64,000 bases of DNA, taken from contig JBDNJM010000191.1 of the NCBI GenBank assembly GCA_041687755.1, forward strand, positions 5,237 to 69,236, written 5' to 3'. Origin of the DNA: JBDNJM01 sp041687755. Its GTDB lineage: Bacteria; Planctomycetota; UBA1135; GCA-002686595. Under the pieces are notes generated by a model that made no database searches, had not been told where the DNA came from, and was given only the letters and a program-made list of their open reading frames with translations. This document shows positions 1 through 7,900 of the stretch, one piece after another. The stretch's first letter is position 1; the number at the start of each line of letters is the position of its first letter. The position numbers were made by a program, and so were the translations under genes.

Positions 1-149
1 TCCGGCTCGTCGTCGGAGATGGCGAGAGCACGGCGTTGGGTCGATCGAGGCAGCCCGAAGAGCCTGCAAGCCGCCCGCTCGCCCATGGAGCGAAGCTCCA
101 TGGCGTGCTGGACTGCTCGCCTCTTGCTCGTCGGGCTCAGAAGTTTCCC
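1..149 (-). CDS. IS3-family transposase OrfB, N-terminal fragment
   Basis: The minus strand, read in the -1 frame from the slippery site at 143-149, is open to the window edge. It encodes LSPTSKRRAVQHAMEL and then ACRLFGLPRSTQRR, the usual start of an IS3 OrfB just before its catalytic region. There is no good independent start codon, so expression probably depends on frameshifting from orfA to give an OrfAB fusion transposase. Only about 48 residues are visible. The DDE catalytic core lies off the left edge. Confidence 0.7.
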
Positions 150-415
150 TCCGCGATGTCCTTCAGCACTTGGTTGTCGAGGGCTTGACTCGCCACGAGC
201 CGCTTCAGTGCTGCATTCTCGCGCTCAAGATCCTTGAGCCGCTTCATCTCGGGACCTTTCATGCCGCCGTACTGGTTGCGCCAGCGGTGGAAGGTCTGCT
301 CGGAGACCTCGAGTCGCTTCGCGATCTCAAGGATCGCTAGGCCTTCGGCGGCCAAGACCTCCGCGTCGCGGAGCTTGGCGAGGATCTGGTCAGGCGTGTG
401 TCGTCGTCGAGCCAT
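137..415 (-). CDS. IS3-family transposase OrfA (helix-turn-helix protein)
   Basis: The 92-aa protein starts MARRRHTPDQILAKLRDAEV and carries the helix-turn-helix motif SEQTFHRWRNQYGGM followed by a leucine-zipper-like stretch. This is the typical OrfA of IS3 elements of the IS407/IS2-like type, which binds the element ends and regulates transposition. An upstream in-frame ATG would add 14 residues, but MARRR is the normal family start and was chosen. The 3' end carries a frameshift heptamer feeding into orfB. The frame is intact, so the element may still be active if its left half is intact. Confidence 0.85.
   Translation of the reverse strand: MARRRHTPDQILAKLRDAEVLAAEGLAILEIAKRLEVSEQTFHRWRNQYGGMKGPEMKRLKDLERENAALKRLVASQALDNQVLKDIAEGNF
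143..149 (-). promoter_or_regulatory. Programmed -1 frameshift heptamer GGGAAAC
   Basis: On the minus strand the orfA codons GAG-GGA-AAC contain G GGA AAC in exactly the X XXY YYZ register. A -1 slip gives GGG-AAA and enters the open orfB frame two codons before the orfA stop at 137-139. Position, register and downstream frame all agree with programmed frameshifting, which IS3 elements use to make OrfAB. Confidence 0.6.
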
Positions 416-484
416 GTTGTGTCCATTCTGCCCGAGATCGGGCGGCTGGACTCGCATAGCGGCTGGGAGCGTTCCTGGGGGTCA

Positions 485-817
485 TGCCACCCGGGCGTTC
501 AGAGACGCACACGGAAAGCGGCGGGGACCGTCACGGTTGAGAAGCGCCTCCTGCTTTCCCAGTCCGAGGCGAACGACATGGAGATGCTGGCTCTGACCTG
601 CGCGAACGCTGCTGGAACGAGCATCAAGTTCAGCCACCTGCTCCGGGCTATGACCATGTGGATGATGCATGGCAGGGAACACATCGAGCATGAGTTCCAG
701 AAGACGCCTGGCTTGGTGAGGCCTCCGAACCAAGACACCCTTGGGCTGGCTGAGTTCGAGACCGAAATAGCCGCGGTGCTCGCGCGAGCACTGAAGTCGG
801 CGCCTCCCATGAAATAG
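485..817 (+). pseudogene. 5'-truncated small DNA-binding-like protein (ribbon-helix-helix-like)
   Basis: The open frame encodes a segment with a basic beta-strand-like stretch (TVTVEKRLLLSQSEAND), a first helix (MEMLALTCANAA) and a second helix (SIKFSHLLRAMTMWMM). This order resembles ribbon-helix-helix regulators or plasmid and ICE accessory proteins. There is no plausible start between the IS boundary at about 484 and the conserved-looking part, and the frame runs backwards into IS sequence. I infer that the IS insertion removed the native 5' end. The family assignment rests on pattern only. A GTG at 398 inside the IS could in principle give a fused start. Confidence 0.4.
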
Positions 818-834
818 CGTTATCGCGACAACGC
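817..834 (+). repeat. 18-bp imperfect palindrome, 16/18 symmetric
   Basis: GCGTTATCGCGACAACGC reads nearly the same on both strands and starts at the last base of the preceding stop codon. It could be an operator or a recombinase core site. Nothing else identifies it. Confidence 0.35.
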
Positions 835-843
835 GAAGGGGGG

Positions 844-877
844 CCTGGCCGAAACCTTCTCGCAGGCTCCGGCCAGG
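844..877 (+). terminator. Stem-loop after truncated gene, terminator-like
   Basis: CCTGGCCG at 844-851 pairs perfectly with CGGCCAGG at 870-877 across an 18-nt loop. No U-tract follows, so termination is uncertain. Confidence 0.25.
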
Positions 878-1359
878 CAATCGGTCGAACCGGCAGCCCG
901 AAGGGGCCGAGCGGCTGCCGCTCAGCCTCTACCACCTGATCCCCGGTGTCCACCGGAACGGGGCAGGGTCACACCACCTCCGCTGAGATTGTGCAGGCTC
1001 TCGAGCTCGCCGCCCAGGAAGCTCTGTCTCACCTGGACGTGAGCGCGCTCCCTCGTCGTGGGGCATGGGGGCTCGCCGACGGCTAGGGCCTACGTAGTCG
1101 CCTCTGACTCACACACCGGCGACAGTACGGAGTGCACGCCAGTCGTGCAACTCCGAGCGTGCAGGAAAGCCCAGCTCGACACCGGAAATGCCCCTGAAGG
1201 CCCCGCAAACGCCGATTTCACCGGACGGGGCGAGGCGCGGGGCGGCCAGCGAAATGCAAGCCCCAGCTCCGCGAATCTCGCGGCGGCCATCGGCACCTAC
1301 GAGGGCCGGGTCCTGCTGCCGACGGCGCAACCTGCCGCTCTGGTCCTTGGGGGTGCCGC
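878..1359. other. Accessory stretch without a convincing gene
   Basis: All open frames here are short and compositionally like random GC-rich frames. I see no family motif, RNA gene or clear promoter. It lies between the IS-truncated gene and a weak hypothetical gene. Confidence 0.4.
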
Positions 1360-1893
1360 TTGAGCGTCCTCGGTAACATCGAGCCCACTACTAGTTCTCG
1401 GCGCCCCGAGCCCCCCGGCTGGAAGATCCAGGGCTTGAGACGCTGTGTCGTCGGTTGTGGAAGCCAGGCGGGCCTGCCGGTCGTCAATCCCGGACGGATT
1501 GAACCGGACCTGCTGACGGTGCGCACGACGGACATCATCCGCGCGCTCGCGCCAGCTCTGCTGGGCCAGCTCCGAGATAGCCATCTGTTGCGGCTGCAAG
1601 CTGCATGCAATGACAGCCCGTTGCTGGCCTCCGTAGCGTATCGGCTGGCGGTTTCGCATGCGGGGAAGGGCATGGAGCCTGGGCACGCCGTCCGCGAACT
1701 AGAGCGGATCGCCGCCCTTGACCTTCGCACGCTGCTGGTCCTCATGCACCGAGGTGCCGCTGGATGCAGCTCGCTGACCCCCGGGCCACTGGCCCCGCCA
1801 CGGAGTCGGGACCGAGGAACGCTCCCAAGCGGCTTGCCCCGCTCAGCCCCTCCCCCATCCCGAGGCTCGAAACCGCCCCCTCAGGCCGCCTGA
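1360..1893 (+). CDS. Hypothetical protein, weak candidate
   Basis: The 177-aa frame opens with TTG. Its middle (about residues 45-130, including VRTTDIIRALAPALLGQLRD and HAVRELERIAALDLRTLLVL) looks like amphipathic helices and has high G/C in third codon positions, as in real genes here. The first 40 and last 40 residues look like noise. There is no Shine-Dalgarno sequence and no family was recognised. It may be a decayed remnant of an accessory gene. Antisense frames over the same region are serine/arginine-rich and unlikely to be real. Confidence 0.3.
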   Translation: MSVLGNIEPTTSSRRPEPPGWKIQGLRRCVVGCGSQAGLPVVNPGRIEPDLLTVRTTDIIRALAPALLGQLRDSHLLRLQAACNDSPLLASVAYRLAVSHAGKGMEPGHAVRELERIAALDLRTLLVLMHRGAAGCSSLTPGPLAPPRSRDRGTLPSGLPRSAPPPSRGSKPPPQAA

Positions 1894-1941
1894 GTGGCGA
1901 GCCAGGCGCCGGATCCGATCAGGGGGCGCCCGATAAATCGT

Positions 1942-2052
1942 CGTTATGTCCCATCCCGCCATGACGCTGCGGAACCCTGTGTCTGTTCGGAAGCCTGGTG
2001 CAGCTGCTGGCTGTACGGGCTTGCGAGCAGCTTGGCGGGACGGGACATAACG
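1942..2052. repeat. Inverted repeat pair, MITE-like or paired IS ends
   Basis: CGTTATGTCCCATCCCGCC (1942-1960) is matched in inverse orientation by GGCGGGACGGGACATAACG (2034-2052) at 18 of 19 positions, 73 nt apart. Weaker symmetry continues outwards (AATCG near 1936-1940 against CGATT at 2056-2060). This looks like terminal inverted repeats of a 111-bp non-coding element, or two IS ends left after deletion of the interior. Confidence 0.5.
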
Positions 2053-2069
2053 TCTCGATTGTGCTTGCA

Positions 2070-2244
2070 GGTCGCGGAGGTGTTGTCGGACCGGTTGGTT
2101 GTTGTGGCGGCCCTGGGGCTTGGCTGTTCGCGGAGGTGTTGTTGTGGCGGCCTGGCGGTTCGGGGTGGCCGGGCGGGACCTGACGTGTGGGTGGTGCTGG
2201 CTGTTCGCGGAGGTGCTGTCGGATCGGTTGGCTGTTGTGGCGGC
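2070..2244. repeat. Degenerate direct repeats, about 43 bp
   Basis: Three copies share a head TCGCGGAGGTG and a tail GTTGTGGCGGCC: 2070-2112, 2123-2152 (missing its middle part) and 2201-2244. The full copies differ at only a few bases. They encode nothing recognisable in any frame. They lie just right of the inverted repeat and may belong to the same accessory remnant. Confidence 0.5.
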
Positions 2245-2472
2245 CTCGAGCTGGATGAGGCTGCGCGGGACTGGGGTTCAGTCGGGCGTTGGCGCGTTTC
2301 CTTGGGTTGGACGATGGGGCTCGTTTCAACGGGAATGGGCAGTGTGAACCGTCCGTGTCGGGGGCAAATCCGCGCGGCACGGTCGTATGGGGCTCCGGTT
2401 GGCGGTACGGTCCCGATCCGTACCTGGGCGCTTTCGCGTCCTAGGATGTCGCAATTAAGGAGGCGACCCGAA

Positions 2473-2769
2473 GTGCCCACCGAAAAGAACTGTTTTTTTA
2501 ACGCCGATCGACCGTGTGACCTGACGTGCAAGGCGGCGTTCGAGGTGGACGATCCGGTCGACAACATCGACTGCCACTTCGTTTGGCTCAGCTACCACGC
2601 CGGCGAGGTCGTGTACGAGTTGAAGCGCGTGCTCGAGGGCTTCGGTGGCGGGCCCGGTACGGGGCCCGGGAGTGAGGCGGGTGCTGGGCCGTTCGGGAAG
2701 GGCGGGCCCGGACCGTTTCCGGGGTTCGGGGGCGGCAAGAAGCCGCCGAAGGGGCCATCGGACAACTGA
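2473..2769 (+). CDS. Small Cys-containing, Gly/Pro-rich hypothetical protein
   Basis: The 98-aa protein starts at GTG 2473, nine bases after a strong Shine-Dalgarno AAGGAGG (2458-2464). This start is preferred over the much longer frame that crosses upstream repeats. The N-terminal 50 residues form a compact domain with four cysteines (NCFF, PCDLTCK, IDCHF) and a C-terminal helix YELKRVLEGF. The last 45 residues are Gly/Pro-rich and end with KKPPKGPSDN. There is no signal peptide, so it is probably cytosolic. The cysteines could bind metal. No family was recognised. A terminator follows at 2900-2940. Confidence 0.6.
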   Translation: MPTEKNCFFNADRPCDLTCKAAFEVDDPVDNIDCHFVWLSYHAGEVVYELKRVLEGFGGGPGTGPGSEAGAGPFGKGGPGPFPGFGGGKKPPKGPSDN

Positions 2770-2899
2770 CTTCGGAGCGGAGTGCCAAGCCGGCTAGACC
2801 GCGCGGGCCGGTGGATGAACTCGCCCGAGCTGGGGAGCTTTGGCGAGCATGGCGGTCCGCGCAGGGGACTCCCCCGCCGGTCCACTCCCCCACTGCTGG

Positions 2900-2940
2900 G
2901 CTCCCCCACCCAATCCGAGTGGCGCGTGGGGGGGGCTTTT
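2900..2940 (+). terminator. Rho-independent terminator after the small Gly/Pro protein
   Basis: GCTCCCCCAC (2900-2909) pairs with GTGGGGGGGGC (2926-2936), with one wobble and one bulge, across a 16-nt loop, and is followed by TTTT (2937-2940). It separates the plus-strand gene from the convergent phosphatase gene. Confidence 0.5.
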
Positions 2941-2967
2941 GGCGAGGACGCTAGGGCTCGACTGCGG

Positions 2968-3630
2968 CTAGCGCGGGGCTCGGTACCAGGCTCTCGTCGG
3001 GGCCGGTGGGTGGTCGAGGTCGAGGCCGCAGAGGATCGACGGTTCGTCATTCAAGGGATCCGACGGATGGTCGATCGCGTGCAGGGAGGCCGGCGGGACG
3101 CGCAGGGTCGGGGCGCGGTCTAGGTGTAATGCCAAGGGCTGGGCCAGGGCGACGCGCAGGACCCAGCCGTGGGCGACGATTGCAACGCTGCCGCCGGGGT
3201 GCTCGGCGGCGATGCGGTTCAGCTCGGGCAGCACTCTCAGTGCCAAGTCGTCGAGGGACTCTCCGCCGGGCAGGCGCTCCGTTGAGGGCGCTGCGAGCCA
3301 GGCGGCGTAGCGGCCTGGGTGGTGTTGTTCCAGCTCGTCGAGGCGCTGGCCGGCGACGTCGCCGCGGGAGAGTTCGCGCAGGGAAGGGCGCTCGATCGGC
3401 TCCAGCCCGCGGTCTAGAGCGACCTGTTCGGCGCCGTACTTCGCGCGCTCCAGGCCCGAATGGTAGACGGCGTCCAGAGTGCTGGTTGCGAGCCGCTTCG
3501 CGACGGTTCGGGCCTGCTCGCGGCCGCGCTCGGAAAGCGGGACGTCCAGACTTCCGTACAGGCGTCCGTGCCAGGTCGGTTCGACCTCGCCGTGGCGAAT
3601 CAGGAACAGGCGCGTGAACTCAGGACTCAT
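2968..3630 (-). CDS. Histidine phosphatase family protein (phosphoglycerate mutase/CobC type)
   Basis: The 220-aa protein starts MSPEFTRLFLIRHGE. The frame extends further upstream, but only with an Arg/Pro-rich non-coding-like stretch, so this ATG is chosen. R12-H13-G14 is the catalytic RHG motif (His13 is phosphorylated in the family). GSLDVPLSERGREQA, SGLERAKYGAE and the second histidine in VAHGWVLR (His154) complete the active-site set. Such enzymes remove phosphate from small metabolites, for example alpha-ribazole phosphate or sugar phosphates. The substrate cannot be told here. It is divergent from sdhC and not obviously linked to it. Confidence 0.85.
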   Translation of the reverse strand: MSPEFTRLFLIRHGEVEPTWHGRLYGSLDVPLSERGREQARTVAKRLATSTLDAVYHSGLERAKYGAEQVALDRGLEPIERPSLRELSRGDVAGQRLDELEQHHPGRYAAWLAAPSTERLPGGESLDDLALRVLPELNRIAAEHPGGSVAIVAHGWVLRVALAQPLALHLDRAPTLRVPPASLHAIDHPSDPLNDEPSILCGLDLDHPPAPTRAWYRAPR

Positions 3631-3841
3631 GGGCAGTGGAGGGGTCGAACGAGCAAGGCTGCATGCTATGGATCTGGTACGTGAAGTCTCTTCAATTCGA
3701 GCCCGACCCCGCCCCGGAGTGGGGCTCGCGCGGCCGTCGGACCCGGCGGGCGCCAGGTCTGACCGGTGGGGGTCGCCTGCGCCGAATCCCGGATCCCGGT
3801 CTTGTCGCACCCGGCTTCGTGCTCGGTGGGCCGGGCGGCAA

Positions 3842-3870
3842 TTGCCCGGGCTTGGGGGGGTCTGTAGAGT
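3842..3870 (+). promoter_or_regulatory. Possible sigma-70-type promoter of the sdh operon
   Basis: TTGCCC (3842-3847), 17 nt, then TAGAGT (3865-3870). The predicted start of transcription is about 70 nt before sdhC. It lies in the 319-bp divergent gap (3631-3949), where nothing else is visible. Confidence 0.35.
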
Positions 3871-3949
3871 GCCTCGTCCCGACGGGGACAAAGGTCCCCA
3901 TTTCGCCCCCCTACCGCGTCGAATCCGACGACCGACCGACCCTGCGCTC

Positions 3950-4633
3950 ATGTTGAATTGGCTCGGCAGCTACGCCGTCTCCTCGATCGGCAAGAAAGTC
4001 ACCATGGCGCTGAGTGGTCTCGCGCTGGTGGGGTTCTTAGTCACACACCTCTCGGGCAACTTGCTGCTCTACAAGGGCGACGACGGCCGAGCGTTCGAGC
4101 TCTACGCGCAGAAGCTGCACGACCTCGGTCCGCTGCTGCTGGTCGCGGAGTTCGGGCTGATCGCGCTATTCGGGGCGCACATCTTCTTGGCCGCGCGCAC
4201 GACGCTCGAGAATCGCAGGGCGCGCACGTCGCGCTACGCCGTGGCCACGAACCACGGAGAGCGCACCTTCGCCTCGTCCAGCATGCCGATCACGGGGCTC
4301 GTCATCCTGCTGTTCTTGATCGTGCACCTGATTAACTTCCGCTTCGACTCGGCCTTCAAGGATAAATTCGCCCACGGCGAAGGCGCTGTCGAAGGCGTCG
4401 GCTCCGCGAACATGGTCTGGTCGCAGCTCGCGGGCCCCGTCGAGGCTCTGCTGTACCTGGTGGGCGTGATCGCGCTCACCATCCACCTGGTCCACGCGAT
4501 TCCAAGCGCGCTCCAAACTCTGGGCGTGAGCCACCCCCACCTCAACCCGTGGTTGCGCAAGCTGGGCATCGGCCTCGCGCTCTTGCTCGGCCTCGGGTTC
4601 GCCAGTCTGCCGGTCGCGGCGCTCGTTCGCTGA
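3950..4633 (+). CDS. sdhC: Succinate dehydrogenase/fumarate reductase cytochrome b558 subunit
   Basis: The 227-aa integral membrane protein has five hydrophobic segments and is the single-subunit type of anchor. It holds the SdhAB catalytic dimer on the membrane and passes electrons to quinone through heme. Likely heme ligands are histidines in the first helices (His33 in FLVTHLSGN, His77 in FGAHIF, His126 in LIVHLINF) and in the last region (IHLVHA). The ATG start MLNWLGSYAVSSIGKK fits the family; the longer upstream frame is arginine-rich noise. It is first in a C-A-B operon, 44 nt before sdhA. Confidence 0.9.
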   Translation: MLNWLGSYAVSSIGKKVTMALSGLALVGFLVTHLSGNLLLYKGDDGRAFELYAQKLHDLGPLLLVAEFGLIALFGAHIFLAARTTLENRRARTSRYAVATNHGERTFASSSMPITGLVILLFLIVHLINFRFDSAFKDKFAHGEGAVEGVGSANMVWSQLAGPVEALLYLVGVIALTIHLVHAIPSALQTLGVSHPHLNPWLRKLGIGLALLLGLGFASLPVAALVR

Positions 4634-4677
4634 CGCACAACGCCTCCGACTTCCCCACCGATTTCCTATCTGCTCCC

Positions 4678-6605
<1,928 letters not shown>

Positions 6606-6609
<4 letters not shown>

Positions 6610-7418
6610 GCCAAACTTCTACCACCGCGTCCGCCGGAGGATCGTCCGCTCCCGCGACGGATCGCCTGAGCCTCACCCTCAAGATTTGGCGTCAGCTGGG
6701 GCCCGGGGCACCCGGGCACTTCGAGACCTACGAGCTGGAAGACCTGTCGACGCACATGTCGTTCCTCGAGATGCTCGACGTGCTCAATGAGAGGCTCGTG
6801 CGTGAAGGGCAGGAGGCGATCGTCTTTGACCACGACTGCCGCGAGGGCGTTTGCGGGAGCTGCGGCTTCGTGATCAACGGGAGCGCTCACGGCCCCGATC
6901 GCGAGACGACCGTTTGCCAGCTGCACATGCGTCGCTTCCGCTCGGGGCAGACGCTGACCATCGAGCCGTGGCGCGCCAAGGGCTTCCCCATCATCAAGGA
7001 CTTGATGACGGACCGCTCGTCGTTCGACCGCGTCATCCAGACGGGGGGCTACATCTCGGTGAACACCGGATCGGCCCCGGACGCCAACTCCGTGCCAATC
7101 GCGCGTGAGGACGCTGAACAGGCGTTCGATGCGGCGGCGTGCATCGGCTGCGGCGCCTGCGTGGCGGCGTGCCCGAACGGCGCGGCCATGCTGTTCGTCT
7201 CCGCGAAGGTGTCTCACCTGGGGCACCTGCCCCAAGGCCAGCCGGAGCGCGACCGACGCGTGATGGCCATGGTCGATGCGATGGACGCCGAGGGCTTCGG
7301 CAACTGCACGAACCACTACGAGTGCGGCGCGGCCTGCCCCGTGAGTATCGATGTGGCGAACATTGCTGGCCTGAACCGAGACTTCAGCAAGGCGGTGTTC
7401 CGCTCGCGGAAGAGCTGA
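6606..7418 (+). CDS. sdhB: Succinate dehydrogenase/fumarate reductase iron-sulfur subunit
   Basis: The 270-aa protein carries electrons from SdhA to the membrane cytochrome. The N-terminal plant-type [2Fe-2S] motif is CREGVCGSCG with the fourth cysteine in TTVCQLH. The C-terminal ferredoxin-like part has CIGCGACVAACPNG, then CTNHYECGAACPVSI, giving ligands for [4Fe-4S] and [3Fe-4S] clusters. The GTG start overlaps the sdhA stop by 3 nt and is preceded by GAGGAG, so translation is coupled. All cluster ligands appear present. It is the last gene of the operon. Confidence 0.95.
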
Positions 7419-7900
7419 CGCCCCTATCGCCGGCAGCCCGATCGGGCGACCGACACGCGCGCCCTGGCGCGGGCCCGCGGTCCGCCCCCGGGCGCGCGGT
7501 CGTTCAGGCGGCCGATTCGTCCTCGGGTAGTCCCCAGGACCGCCGCGTGAAAGGGTGTCCCGAGAAGGGAACGCGAGCACGCGTTCCCCTGAGCACGCCC
7601 CTCGCGGGTGCCCTCCGACGGGGCAAGAGCGGGTCTCACTAGCCGGCCCAAAATCGTGGCTAAGGGCCTCCCAGGGCCGCTCACCAAGTCCTCCAGGGCC
7701 TCGTACCGATCTTTTTGCACCTCATGCCCTCCGGGCACCTAGCTCGGGCACGGCCTTTGCTGTTACAGAAGACAGAAGAGAACTCACCAGCTGGGCGGCC
7801 TTGCCGCCTCGGCGCGCGCACCGAAGCAACTCAGCAGCTTCAGCCTCCCCTGGGAAGCCCCCGGCTGCAGGCTGACCCCAACCACATACTTCTCCGACCA
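7419..7900. other. Intergenic region after sdhB
   Basis: No gene is supported. It holds the perfect hairpin at 7567-7588 and probably the promoter of the HEAT-repeat gene starting at 7901; an A-rich patch lies at 7760-7785. No confident -35/-10 pair was seen. Confidence 0.4.
7567..7588 (+). terminator. Perfect 9-bp stem-loop downstream of sdhCAB
   Basis: GGGAACGCG (7567-7575), loop AGCA, CGCGTTCCC (7580-7588). It is about 150 nt after the sdhB stop and has no U-tract. It could terminate or protect the sdh mRNA 3' end. Confidence 0.35.

Larger units (their letters stand above)
1..484 (-). mobile_element. IS3-family insertion sequence, partial (runs off left edge)
   Basis: A minus-strand orfA is followed by the start of orfB in the -1 frame, the standard IS3 arrangement. 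The likely outer end lies near 484: on the minus strand the sequence there begins TGACCCCCAGGAACGC, resembling IS3 ends that start with TGA and are C-rich. The other end and any target duplication are outside the window, so the boundary is inferred from one end only. The element abuts and appears to truncate the gene at 485-817. Confidence 0.75.

Noticed and set aside
1218..1745. Minus-strand 175-aa frame in the accessory strip
   Set aside because: Ser/Arg/Pro-rich composition without structure; the plus-strand frame over the same bases has better codon bias, although it is also weak.
2070..2244. Direct repeats as a CRISPR array
   Set aside because: Only three diverged copies with unequal length and spacing, one lacking its centre, and no cas genes nearby.
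1944..2567. Minus-strand 207-aa Pro/Thr-rich frame across the repeats
   Set aside because: It is a by-product of the direct and inverted repeats and runs antisense to the better-supported gene at 2473-2769.
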